A DNA stretch of 64,000 nt from Diplonema japonicum (Eukaryota > Euglenozoa > Diplonemea > Diplonemida > Diplonemidae), in contig OZ025732.1 of NCBI GenBank assembly GCA_964019335.1, forward strand, positions 310,001-374,000, written 5' to 3'. The notes beneath the pieces were generated by a model that was not told the DNA's origin, made no database searches, and was given only the letters and a program-made list of their open reading frames with translations. Below are positions 1-9,995 of this stretch, one piece after another. Position 1 is the stretch's first letter. Each line of letters starts with the position of its first letter. The position numbers and the translations under genes were made by a program.

Positions 1-204
1 TGCCAGTTTAGGAGAAGCTGTTTTGTTTTTGCTTTGTGTTCAGGGTTCCGCTTTTTTTTCTCTTTTTTTTTTATTCGTCCTGTTTGAGAAAGAGAATAAA
101 GAACGGGAATGAAGAAGTAAAGAAGTGTTCTTTTTTTAGATTCAGGCAGTTTACGTTCGGCAGCTAACCGCCGATTTTCTTTGCTTGAGCAGGAAGAACA
201 ATAT

Positions 205-313
205 ATTGATAATGAATTGTTATTGCTAAAAAGAGTAGTGGTAGCATTGTTGGGGCTTATCCTTCTACAGGTTAACCCCCCGGCTGTGCACACAACTGAC
301 TCTTTTTTTTTTC
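205..313 (+). repeat. Dispersed repeat R1 (about 110 bp)
   Basis: A block starting near TTGATAATGAATTGTTATTG and ending in CCGGCTGTGCACAC plus a T run. It recurs almost unchanged at about 9119-9210, 15203-15330 and 17542-17670, with its end alone at 1086-1123 and 12860-12910. No coding frame or inverted ends are visible. The rest of 1-440 is T-rich spacer with no gene I can support. Confidence 0.8.
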
Positions 314-442
314 ATTTCCCTCTTCTCGTTTTTTTTTTTATACGTTTTGTGATGCAGCGTTTTGGTTACTTTGAGATGGTCTCCTGACACTTGTGCTTTT
401 TTTGGAATACCTTGGTTTAAAGTTCTGAGTTTATTTTTTTCA

Positions 443-600
443 AGGTGGTGGGGATAACATGAAAGTATCAGAAAAACATCAGATGTGTTGTTCGCTGTTG
501 ACCTCCTCGTCGGTCATCACCGGTAGCACCCGAGTGGAAGAACGTAACGCAGATGCTCAGGGTGGCGAACAGGCAGCAAACTGCACGAGGAGAAGGCTCC
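443..600 (+). repeat. Dispersed repeat R2
   Basis: Starts with GGTGGTGGGGATAACATG and runs through the CTCCTCGTCGGTCATCACC segment. A near-identical copy lies at 12924-13066 and a shortened one at 26271-26330. In the 13 kb copy it continues directly into repeat R3, so R2 and R3 are probably halves of one unit of roughly 330 bp. Confidence 0.75.
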
Positions 601-1090
601 AGCGTCAGACAGTTGCATATTCCTTGAATGTGAGAAAAACCACAGTTCAGGATACAACTGCTGTCGCTGCGGCAAGGTAGGAAGTCCTTCCTGTCTTAAG
701 TCTACGCTGAAGAAGGCGGGAAAGACTTTCACTGCCGACCTTGAACTAGGAAGCTGGGTGTGTCCACCCTGCCTGTGGGCAGTTCAGATCAACGGCGAAG
801 AGATGATCATTCCCACTCCCTCCCCGAAGGCCCCTGTGCCTCCGGAAGGATCAACTCCTTCCAAGAACTCCTTGACGGAAGCAGTTGAAGCTTTCCTGAG
901 CAGTCCTCAAGGTGTTGCCTACATACACACGAGACACGGAGAGCTTGTTGACCTCACTGAGGAAACGGGCCGCGGAGGCCCCGCTGACCGCGGAGGTCAG
1001 CCCGAAGAGGTCCTAGGCCGTGGAGGCCTCGCTGACCGCGGAGGTCAGCCTGGACAAGAAATGGGCCGCGGAGGCCCCACTGACCGGCTG
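548..1090 (+). pseudogene. Cysteine-rich ORF fragment with tandem Gly/Arg repeats
   Basis: An open frame begins after a stop at 545 without an upstream ATG and runs into repeat R1 at about 1086. The first 70 codons carry a zinc-finger-like cysteine pattern (CIFLEC, CCRCG, then WVCPPC). The last part has three imperfect copies of a roughly 20-residue unit built on GRGGxADRGGQP, visible as a DNA tandem repeat at 966-1085. Clusters of this kind occur at the ends of non-LTR ORF1 proteins, including the two in this window, so it may be a piece of an ORF1. That is inference; I do not recognise the family. Confidence 0.4.
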
Positions 1091-1128
1091 TGCACAAACA
1101 ACAATCAACCGACTCTTTTTTTTAATTC

Positions 1129-2463
1129 CCTAACCCCTAAAGGCCCGGAGCCTATCTACGGTACCCCCCCCCATTTTCGTTGTTGCTTTAAATACTCAAA
1201 AAAAGGGCAGCATGCAACCATAGGAAGGTGCAAGGAAAGGGTAAACGGTACTAAGATTTTCAATTCCAGGTGCCAGATTCAGATGAGAACACTTAACTTT
1301 GTGTGTAAGAGGGGGGTTGAGGGGGTACTTTTTATGTCCGATTTTGGGGGGTCTTGTCGTGGGGGGTCCGTGGAGTTATGGCTGGGCTAAAAAGGGCAGC
1401 ATTCAGCCCTATTTGGTGCCCTGAACTCTAGGATTGAGGTCAGTCTGGAGACTTTTTGGGGCTGTGGGATGAAAAAAGCAACTTGTGAGTTTTTTTTCCA
1501 GCTGGGGTAGCATGCAAGGGTAAAAAACACGTTTTGCATAAGGGGGTTTTGCAACAGGGCACCACGTTTGCACCTTCTTCCCGCACCCAGGAACAACACA
1601 GGGCACCCTCCTCACCTTCGTTCCGTTCATCATGGTCTCGGAGGTGTGATTTAGGGTCAAATCGAGACGTTTTGGGTATTTCTGAGTGAGGGAATCCTCA
1701 TTGCTAGCGTGTTTGCGCTTGGGGGTCGGTGACGGTGTTGTCGGGGGGGGTGTGCTATCGGTTTTTGGGGCATGGGTGAGAAGCTTTCCAACAAGTTCTT
1801 CTTTGAAGCCCGGGAAGCCATAATTTTTGCCACATTCCCTGCTCTTCTTCCAGATTATGGAGGAGTTGGCAACACAGCTTTCCAGGACCCAATAAAAAAC
1901 GACCATGGTCCACTTCCGGGTTTTCATATGCCGAACTCCAGTCCCCTTTTGCGTTGTACTCTGGGATGGAAAGATTCAGATTCCGCTGTTTTTTTGAATC
2001 GAAACGACCGTTCGTGGAAGAAACTATGAGCTCAAGGACCGCGTGTGCAAAAAAAAAGATTAAAAACACCCTCCTCATTGGCCGCTTCACCTAGAGGTGT
2101 CCTAAGCCCACCTTTTCACGGAGATGATATGTTTTGGGCCTTTGGGAGTATTTCTCCCACCCAAGCATCGTTTCCGGCCCCTCTTTGACCGCCTCATCGT
2201 CTTTTTCTTCTTTATCTGACCAGTCGGGGGAGACTCACGTTTTCGCTGCTATTTTGACCATCTGATTTCATTTTAAGCCAACCCTGCCGGTTTCAATTAA
2301 AACAAAAGTTTTAACGCAAAATGTAGTTTCAAGACAAAAAATAAACCGCGCAACAATGCCATATTTTGAAGTCCAGGGGCCGTGTTCAAAAAAAAAAGTA
2401 CTTAGCGAAAAAGCAAATTTTGAAATAAGGACAAAAACGTCCGCGCGGGCCTTTAGGGGCTAA
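1129..2463 (-). mobile_element. piggyBac-like transposon relic, internally deleted
   Basis: The ends carry matching inverted repeats: ACCCCTAAAGGCCCG near 1134 and its complement near 2445-2458. On the minus strand between them are broken frames that resemble piggyBac (DDE_Tnp_1_7) transposase. There is an acidic start segment near 2210, then the IPEYN motif near 1945, then the conserved tryptophan/hydrophobic block RKWTMVVFYWVLE, then a C-terminal cysteine-rich stretch with CVVPGC near 1590. The catalytic DDD core is missing, and the pieces sit in at least two frames. A TTAA lies at 1122-1125, but the right flank has none, so the target duplication is not convincing. This is a dead deletion derivative. 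Confidence 0.65.
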
Positions 2464-2504
2464 TGTTTTTTTTTTTTTTTTTTTTTTTTTAAGTGGGCCG
2501 TTTG

Positions 2505-2602
2505 CTTAAGCAATATTATTGTCGAGACTAAAGACTAGTTGATGGCAGCGTAATGAGCAATTTTATTAGGTAGGATTCCGCTCGTGCGCATAAACAAAGT
2601 AC
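2505..2602 (+). repeat. Dispersed repeat R4 (about 95 bp)
   Basis: The unit runs from AATATTATTGTCGAGACTAA to GATTCCGCTCGTGCGC. Other copies are at about 9769-9856, 12028-12120, 15926-15986 (partial), 18430-18520, 27038-27115 and 27485-27560 (partial), usually right after a long T run. No inverted ends or polymerase III boxes are evident. Confidence 0.8.
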
Positions 2603-2612
2603 TGTGGCACTA

Positions 2613-2639
2613 CCCCCCCCCCCCCCCCCCCCCCCCCCC
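2613..2639. repeat. 27-base C run
   Basis: Homopolymer directly following repeat R4. The spacer from 2640 to about 3519 is dominated by T runs and holds no gene I can support. Confidence 0.9.
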
Positions 2640-3519
2640 GGCTCTCAGAAGCAGGATCTGCAGATAGAGGAGTCGAGGGGGTTCTACCACTGCGCCTATG
2701 TGTTAGAAGAAAGCAAAAGAAAAGATGATATCTAAGCTGTGTAGAAAGGTAGGCAGAATAATTCCATCCCAAATCCATGTATTTTCTCCCCAAATCATTC
2801 TTTTTTTTTTTTCTTTTCCGGGGATTTTTCCGCTCAGTATTTCCCAAGTATCCTTACAACCCTTCTTTATATTATTCTCGTTTAGAGTAAGAAAGAAAGA
2901 AGGTTTTTTTTTTTTTTCCGGCACGTACAAACAACGGCCAGTTCCTCTTTTGATGTGTCCCAAATGGGCTGAAGTTTTTTTTTTTTTTTTTTTTTTCCTT
3001 TTTCTGCAGCACGACTTTCTTCTCTCTCAGTGATGTGCAGAAAAAGAAGGAATAAAAGAAGAAAACCCCCCCCCTTTTTTTTTGGTCCTTTTCCTGGCTC
3101 GCCACTCGACCGGGTGGGCACATAAGCGAAGTTCTTCGTCTGCCCGGGGAAAAGGGTGAATCGTTCTCCTCTGCCCGTTTTTTTTTTTTTTTTAGTGTTC
3201 TTCCCTTTTTTTACAGGGTGTTCTTCTTACATTCGTTTCTTTTTTTTTTTTTTTGTTGCAAGAAATAAGATAAACAAAGGTTTCGTAATCGTTTTTGATG
3301 TTTTTTCTTTTTTTTTTTTTACATTTTTTTTTTTCGAGCAAAAAGGAGCAAACAGAACAAGAGAAGGAAAGGAAGGGGTTTGTGTTTTATGTGTTTTTAT
3401 CTCCCATTTTAAAATCCTCTCAAGGTCATCTAGTGCGATTCATTTGGAATATCCTCTGAAAACGGCTTTCTTACCCCCCCCTTCAAAAAATAGGTTTCCA
3501 AGAGAAAGAAAAAGAAGAA

Positions 3520-4575
3520 ATGTTAAAGCTAATCCACGTCGTGTTGGCGCTGCTTGTCTGTGACTGGACGTTCCGCACGTACACCTCGTTGAGCAAGCCG
3601 AAGCCGGTTACCATTGTGGAGGAGAGCGCTGTTTCCCCGTGCAAAACGCCAGCACCGACTCCTTTGGTAGCGAACAAATCGCAAACATGGTGCAAGAACA
3701 TGCAGGACATATACCCGGGAAAGATGGTGGGTACAGGGAGGTGGGTCCCTGACAACTGCAGGCTCAGGGAACTGAGCTACAAGGAGCAGGCGCAGTGCCT
3801 GGGCAAAAACGGCTTTTACACCATTACAGATTCTCTGGGGAGGTTCATTTTTGAGAAGCTCACTGAACAGTACGAGGCAGCTTCCAAGAAGCACCCCTAC
3901 CTGAATGGCCCGGCAAAGGCAGTGGAGTACTGCTGGAACCCTTCATCATCCTCACCGTATGGATTCTTGGCAGCGGGGAGGAACACCAAGGAGTACATGA
4001 TGAACGCTTCTCTCGTGTTGCTGGTGAACGGGGTGTGGGATATCGGTGTGCATTCTTGCAGTCCGGAGCACTACTTTGAATTCTTGAGGCTCAAGGTGCT
4101 TAGGTACAGAAAAGAGATGTCCAGCACCGGCACCATGGTCCTTTACAACATCCCGTACATCCACCACAAGGTGACGAAGAACAACTGGGGTGTCCTGTGC
4201 AATGCGGCCAACCGCGTCGCTGTACACAGGGAGGTCTTGAAGCTGGTCTCCGCGTGCACTGGTGTGGGCATTCTTGACACGTACCAAATGCAGAAGCAGT
4301 ACCCCAACGAGACCCATGACGGCATCCACATGTCTGACAGAGGCAACAACGCCATTTCTGGAATTGTGTACAACATGATGTGCCCTTCGAAGGAGATGCG
4401 GTTGAAGCCGTACCACCCGGAGCTGTCTTGTACCGATAAGGCCATTGCGGAGGCGAAGGCACGATGGGCTACGGTGCCTGAGGCCAATGGACACCCTGAG
4501 GGCTGTCCTACCGCAAAGCACCACAAGTGTTTTGACAGCGAGAAGGAATTCCAAGAACGGGTGATCACTCTGTGA
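3520..4575 (+). CDS. PC-esterase/SGNH-hydrolase-like type II membrane protein
   Basis: 351 residues from an ATG in a purine-rich leader. Residues 3-17 are hydrophobic and uncleaved-looking, suggesting a signal anchor with a lumenal catalytic domain. Two blocks typical of PC-esterase/SGNH proteins are visible: TDS (Ser near 105) within ITDSLGR, and DGIH (Asp 267, His 270) near the C terminus. A VNGVWDIG segment lies between them, and WVPDNC resembles the Trp-x-Pro-x-x-Cys of TBL/PMR5 proteins. By analogy it may transfer or remove O-acetyl groups on glycans in the Golgi; the substrate cannot be read from sequence. The paralogue at 18923-19945 keeps the same blocks. The AG at 3492-3493 after a C/T-rich stretch could be a trans-splice site. 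Confidence 0.75.
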   Translation: MLKLIHVVLALLVCDWTFRTYTSLSKPKPVTIVEESAVSPCKTPAPTPLVANKSQTWCKNMQDIYPGKMVGTGRWVPDNCRLRELSYKEQAQCLGKNGFYTITDSLGRFIFEKLTEQYEAASKKHPYLNGPAKAVEYCWNPSSSSPYGFLAAGRNTKEYMMNASLVLLVNGVWDIGVHSCSPEHYFEFLRLKVLRYRKEMSSTGTMVLYNIPYIHHKVTKNNWGVLCNAANRVAVHREVLKLVSACTGVGILDTYQMQKQYPNETHDGIHMSDRGNNAISGIVYNMMCPSKEMRLKPYHPELSCTDKAIAEAKARWATVPEANGHPEGCPTAKHHKCFDSEKEFQERVITL

Positions 4576-5057
4576 AACGGATACTCTTCTTTAAGAAGGA
4601 TGGTGGACAACTGCACAGGGCAACAGACGATCGTGTGCAGAAATCTTGGTTTTACCCGGGGCGCCCCGGCTAAGTAGCAACGGCACAGCCTGTGCAGGGT
4701 GCCCACCAACCCCTTTTTCTCTTAGGTATAAATTAACTATCATAGGCAATGTTGGGGGATAAGCACGCTTTTCTTTTGAGAATAGGGAAGCGGAGTGGAA
4801 ATGGAAGCGTTTCCTTGTCTTTTTATTCTTATTTTTAATAATAAAAAGGGAAACGTGTCTCCCTAAGGTATTCGAAGGAATAAAGAAAAGTACGAAGGCG
4901 TGCTTTCCTGTTTTCCTGCCAGCATAGCCAGTTTTCAATAGGGATTGGCTAAGGAGAAGATGATAGGTTTCCCCCCCCCCCCCCCCCTACCCCTCTTGTT
5001 TCAAATGTCTTTTGTTTTAATTATCCCCTGCGTTTTTTTTTCTAGACCGTAAAATCT
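4576..5057. other. Spacer with partial R3 repeat
   Basis: About 4640-4715 matches the middle and end of dispersed repeat R3 (AATCTTGGTTTTACCCGG, then TGTGCAGGGTGCC). The remainder is AT-rich with a C run near 4970-4987. No gene seen. Confidence 0.6.
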
Positions 5058-5520
5058 AAAGACCCCCTTTAATATCCTCCCTCTTCGGAGCTCACATTCA
5101 TTTCTTTTTATTATTATTCTGGAATGATCATTAAAACCCTTTTTGTAAGGTCAACCCCGTGCCCCTGTGGCATCCTTGTCATATAGATAATCACTTTTTT
5201 TATTTTACTATATAACTATGTGGGCTTTGCTTCTAAGAACATAGAATAAAGAAGATAAGCTGAAGGGAAGGAAAGCCCCTTTTCGTCAAAGCCGTGTCTG
5301 TGCGATAGCCCTCATACTATCTTTCACACACGTGCTTTTAAGACAGAAGGGGGGTTATGCACAGCGCTACAAAAAAAAGAAGAGTACGAAAATTAAAGAA
5401 GAATTGAATTTTCTTTCAATGAAGATTGAAGGAAAACGAACTGTCCCCCCCCCTCCCCATTCCCTTCCCCCTCCCTACACACAAAGTACTCATTTCCTTT
5501 TTTTTTCTTTCAAGGGATGA
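5058..5520 (+). repeat. Repeat R5, first copy (duplicated at 7216-7690)
   Basis: Begins AAGACCCCCTTTAATATCC and ends near a C-rich stretch and TGACATTTTTAATCTA. The copy at 7216-7690 matches over most of its length with small indels in homopolymers. Shorter pieces around AAGACAGAAGGGGGGTTA recur near 9660 and 11690. No coding potential is evident. Confidence 0.8.
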
Positions 5521-5638
5521 CATTTTTAATCTATGCTAAGGGCGAAGAAACGATAGAAAAAAGAAGAAAAATGAAGAAAAAGCGCATCGGCATGATAATG
5601 TCATTAGATGTGAGATAAATAAAAAAAAGAAAAAAAAA

Positions 5639-5795
5639 GTGTAAAGTGCCAAACAACCAGCAAAGCTTGTGGAATGAGAACACCAGCACGGTCATGAGTA
5701 CTCGGGCAACCGGGTGAGCGTCTCGAGACACTTCCAACCCACCTAGTGGGTGCGACCTTAGCAAGTCGAAAAGGAAGTGGAATTTAAAAAAAAAA
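5639..5795 (+). mobile_element. 5'-truncated LINE-C 3' end
   Basis: Nearly identical to the 3' untranslated end of LINE-C at about 52411-52565, from GTGTAAAGTGCCAAACA to GGAAGTGGAATTTAAA followed by an A run. Only the terminal 150 bases are present, as expected from aborted target-primed reverse transcription. Confidence 0.85.
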
Positions 5796-5878
5796 AAAAA
5801 ATAAGATGCCTGACTGATAGGCTATGTTTGGCCATGTTTTGGTAGTGCTTACTTTCTTTTTTTTTTTTTTTTTTTTTA

Positions 5879-6023
5879 CCGCATCACACGACTCCGCAAG
5901 ACGCTCACGGCCTCTATCGGAATGAAAGCAATGCTCCAGAAGGGGAGTATTAACAGATAGACCCCCCCCTCCCATAGGGCGGCCCTCTAGCGGGGGGCTT
6001 GTCCTGTACTTTGAGTTTTTGTT
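5879..6023 (+). mobile_element. 5'-truncated LINE-B 3' end
   Basis: Encodes the last residues of the LINE-B ORF2 (MLQKGSI near the stop) and the 3' hairpin region GGCCCTCTAGCGGGGGGC followed by TGTACTTTGAGTTT. It corresponds to 49300-49445 of LINE-B. The junction is preceded by a T run of more than 20 bases. Confidence 0.85.
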
Positions 6024-7215
6024 CCTCATCTCATCTCTTTTTTTTTTTTAATAAATAGCCATTTTTTATTCCTCACCACTGTCATTTTCTTTTTTTTTTT
6101 CCCCTCCAACTCTCGCTGAGACGAAGGCGAGACTAAAGGTAAAAACGATTAATTTTCACCCCCTCTTCTAGGCCTTGCACTGAACAGTTTCATATCGCAG
6201 GCGTTAGAAAGAAAGATGGTGTAGCCGAAGCAGATGCGGGAGGAGCTACAGCTCGGCCCCCTGTAATCAATACAGGTAGAATCGCTTTTTTTTCTTTTTT
6301 TTTTCTTTCTTTTTTTTTTCTTTCGTGCAAACAAGTACAAAATGTCGTACCTGCTGGAGCAGTAGACAGACTTTGAGAAAGATAACCTTTTTTTTTTGTT
6401 TTTTTTTTTTTTTTCCCACGCGGTGTTGACGGTGCCTGCCTGTCTTGTAAGGGGCGGCCCTTACTTATTGTAATACCTTTTGGTTAAAAAGGAAGTCTGG
6501 TCTAGATGGTGGGTTTTTTTTTTTTTTAATTTTTTTAGTTCACTTTTTTCGTTTCTTTTTCGGCACGACCACCGAAGAAGGAGGAACGCGCAGCTGAGAA
6601 TCGGCGCAGGAGGTGGATGAGAAGGGCGGTCTCACAAAGACTTCCTTTAACTCATATTTTCTTTTTAATTTTTCCGAAAACCCAGAAGGGTATCAAAAGA
6701 AAAAAGAAAAAAAAAGAAGAGAAGAGTTTTCTTCACCCCTCCCCCCACCATTTTCAGTAAGCATTTCAACCACCCCCTTGGGCATACAGTGCACCGTTTC
6801 GGTAACGAGGGGAGTCAGATAGATTTCTTTGTTACAAATATTTATCTTTTCAAAAGATGATTTTATAACTATATGCAACTTGTGCCGAGCAAAGAACTTT
6901 CGCAGCTTTTTGGAAACCTTTTTTGCTCGTGCGAACAACAAAGACGTATAGTCATAAAGAATGATTTTTTTGATTAAATTCCTGCATTATACAGTCGCAC
7001 AAAACCGTCTTCGAAGGCAGGTGGATTGCAGGGTTTCGGGAGGGGTCGCGGAGAACAGCTTTTTCAGTCAGAAGAGAAAGGAAAGGAAGAAATAGCAAGG
7101 CCGGCCCACCTAGTGAAGAAGAAAAAAAAAAAAGAAATGCCCCAAGTGCCCTGGGCCCCACTGTTTTCGTGTGCAGTATTTATCCCTTTTCACCTGTTTA
7201 TCCCCACTATCATTT
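6024..7215. other. T-rich spacer with repeat fragments
   Basis: Contains long T runs, a partial R3 piece near 6222-6280 (CCCCTGTAATCAA), a TCTCACAAAGACTTCCTTTA repeat near 6630 and a segment at about 6826-6920 that recurs near 15680-15770 and 18200-18290. I see no gene in it. Confidence 0.6.
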
Positions 7216-7690
7216 AAAGACCCCCTTTAATATCCTCCCTCTCCCTTCTCACATTCATTTCTTTTTTATTATTATTCTGGAATGATCATTAAAACCCTTG
7301 TTTTAACAATATATATCTATGTGGGCTTTGCTTCTAAGAACACAGAATAAAGAAGATAAGCTGAAGGGAAGGAAAGCCCCTTTTCGTCTACCCCTTTTTG
7401 TCTGTACGATAGGCCTCATACTATCTTTCACACACGTGCTTTTAAGACAGAAGGGGGGTTACGCACAGCGCTACAAAAAAGAAGAGTACGAAAGTTAAAG
7501 AAGAATTGAATTTTCTTTCAATGAAGATTGAAGGAAAACGAACTGTCCCCCCCTCCCCATTTCCCCCCTTCCCTTCATCCTACACACAAAGTACTCATTT
7601 CCTTTTTTTCTTTCCCCTCCCTGAACGGTGAGCACCCACCCGCACACCGAAATTTATCAAATTTTCTTTCAAGATGACATTTTTAATCTA
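7216..7690 (+). repeat. Repeat R5, second copy
   Basis: Second copy of the block at 5058-5520. It is interrupted at its right end by the pogo-like element: the first copy continues AATCTATGC, whereas this copy runs AATCTA directly into the element's terminal repeat. Confidence 0.8.
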
Positions 7691-7692
7691 TA

Positions 7693-9110
7693 CTGTAAAA
7701 CAAAAAACTCCCGGATGGAAAAATGTCCGAGTTTTTTTAGCGTCCGGGAATTTTTCCGTCCGGGAATTTTTTTTAGGTAAGGCTGTCAGGGGGCCTGGTC
7801 CACTACCACCTACATACTGGCCTGGGCTGCAAACGGCAACCGCGCGAAGAAACCCCCAGGGTTCCCTTTCTGCATCTTTGTCTTCCCTTGCTGCCCCTGA
7901 GGCAATCAGCTTGTCGAGCCTTCGTGTGGCCTACTACCTTTCTTAATAGATGCTTTACAGCTGCGTTCAACCCAATATCCATCGGTTGAACCATGTAGGT
8001 GAGCCCAGGGGGACAAAAGCAGTGTGCACGTTTGCGCCTGCGAACATTTGCGTCTACGAACCCATAGGCATAGGTCGTATGAGAGTTGTGGTCGCCGACA
8101 AGCAGCAGAATTCGGCAAAACCATGGGAATCGATGATTTATAGCAAAAAGGAAGAAACAGCTCCGTAACCCAGATACCGAGTATCATAATTAGCCCAATG
8201 ATTGGGCGATGCCGTTAGGCTCCATTCGATGGGCGGGTGCTTGACCTGGGCACGGATAATCCCGGTTGCGTTTCCGCTTTGCCTTTGTATTTAAGTTGCG
8301 GTGCAACCCATCCAGCCAAGGAAACAGCCAGCTGTTCAGTTATAGCCCGTTTTGTCCCCCAAGCCACGGACTCTTACGACCTTAGCACCCCTTTTCGTTT
8401 TAGTTTTTAACCCCGTATTCCAGACCAATTCCGGCCTTACTTTATGGGTGTCGATTATGGACCTGAATTCCATGGAGAAACAGCATGCCCTCTCGTCCTT
8501 CTCGTTTCCGGGCTATGTCTTTCTTGCTGCAAAGTTTCGTCAGCCTAGCCAGTGGAAAAGGACAGTGCCCCACCAAAGTCTACCAGGTCAGTCTTTCGGG
8601 CTGGATTGGCGCACAGCAGCCCTTCTGCATAGGTGCATATTTGTTGTGCTGGGATAGGCTCGCCAAGCCCGTTTTACCTATCGACTCAAGCAAAAACCTT
8701 TCAGCCCCCGAAGGATGCTAAATCCCGTATTGGGCGATACGCTGCTATCACGGCGTCGCGGCGGCCAGGGTGTGGTAGGGTGGAATAGCAACGTCCAGTA
8801 TTTCCGTCTGGAAGAAGCTGGGGGCTCTGTTGAACCTGTTCCCGCCAAGCTGCTTTCGGGGGTTTGTACTGGCCTTCTCGGCCCCGTGTAAGGAGTTTAT
8901 CTCCTCCACCTCTCGGGGGTGAGCTGGCCGGGGGTGTCAGCACCAAAGTTGGGCCCCTCACAAGTCAGCTGCTCAACGTGCCTTGGGTAGTCGAACTGGT
9001 CAATTTGACGAAGTAGAAAAACTTCTTCCTAGAAAAACTCCCGGACGGAAAAATGTCCGGGTTTATTTGGTGTCCGGGAGTTTTTCTGTCCGACATTATT
9101 CGTTTTACAG
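7693..9110 (-). mobile_element. Decayed pogo/Tc1-mariner-like DNA transposon
   Basis: The element starts CTGTAAAAC and ends GTTTTACAG, flanked by TA on both sides (7691-7692 and 9111-9112), the target site used by Tc1/mariner/pogo elements. Subterminal repeats built on CTCCCGGA and GTCCGGG occur at both ends. On the minus strand at about 8125-7930 one frame reads a block like the pogo/Tigger DDE_1 domain: RILLLVGDHNSHT, then FCPPGLTYMVQPMDIG, matching the family's second Asp block and the QPLD block. The rest of the frame is broken by stops, so the transposase is dead. Confidence 0.75.
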
Positions 9111-9118
9111 TATTGATA

Positions 9119-9210
9119 AATAATAATGTATTGTTATTGCTAAAAAGAGCAGTGGTAGCATTGTTGGGGCTTATCCTTCTACAGGTTAACCCCCCGGCTG
9201 TGCACAAACA
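9119..9210 (+). repeat. Repeat R1 copy
   Basis: Same unit as 205-313, directly to the right of the pogo-like element and ending in GGCTGTGCACAAAC. From 9211 to 9995 the sequence is a mosaic of repeat pieces (a second TTCCTCACCACTGTCATTTT segment near 9535, R5 end near 9590-9700, R4 at 9769-9856) without a supported gene. Confidence 0.75.
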
Positions 9211-9768
9211 AATTTTTTTTGCATAATTATTCGCTCTCAATGGAGAGTCCCTTATCCCATTGCATCGAACAAGGAGGTGGTTTGAAGCAGGTTTTGAAAA
9301 GCAGGCCTCCCACAACTGGGAGGCTTACGAGAATCTTTTTCACGGCTCTTCTCCATCACTCGATGCTCTGGGGTACAGCTGCTTCTCACAATGGTTAAGG
9401 GGATGGGGCGTCTCACAAAGATTTCCTTTAACGAAAATACATTATTGTCGGTTCTCAGCACCCCCCTCCTACTTTTCTTTGGGTGGGGCCGTTGCTAACC
9501 ACTTTGTTCCCATCATAATGAATTTTTTTTTTTTATTCCTCACCACTGTCATTTTCTTTTTTTTTTTCCCCCCTCCAACTCAACTGAAGGGAAGGAAACC
9601 CCTTTTCGTCCAAGCTGTGTCTGCTGCACGATAGCCCTATACTATCTTTCACACACATGCTTTTAAGACAGAAGGGGGGTTACGCACAGCGAAAGGAACG
9701 AAAGTTGGAAGCAACTCACGCACTCGTTTCGAGGTGATGAATCATCGAGTTTTTTTTTTTTTTCGTCT

Positions 9769-9856
9769 TCATAATATTATTGTCGAGACTAAAGGCTAGT
9801 TGATGGGCAGCGTGGTGAACTATTTCATTTTTAAGGGTAGGATTCCGCTCGTGCGC
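9769..9856 (+). repeat. Repeat R4 copy
   Basis: Follows a T run and matches the R4 unit with GGCTAGTTGATGGGCAGCG in place of the usual centre. The same variant, with a shared extension ending GCGGTAGATGCGCCATTC, is found at 12028-12165, so these two copies form a subfamily. Confidence 0.8.
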
Positions 9857-9995
9857 TTTAGACTGATGTAGGCCTGCGAAATGCGAATGCGGTAGATGCG
9901 CCATTCATTTCCTTATTTCGGAGTGATCATAGGAACCCTCGCCATATCTTTTTAAGGCAACTCCCCCTCCCCCTCCTTCCCCCCCTTTTTTTATA

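Noticed and set aside
2613-2639. C and G runs considered as telomeric or G-quadruplex elements
   Set aside because: They are pure homopolymers without the spaced G-tract or telomere pattern, and many similar runs are scattered through the spacers.
3156-3563. ORF of 135 residues in T-rich leader
   Set aside because: It is mostly poly-Phe from T runs, overlaps the start of the real gene at 3520 in another frame, and has no domain.
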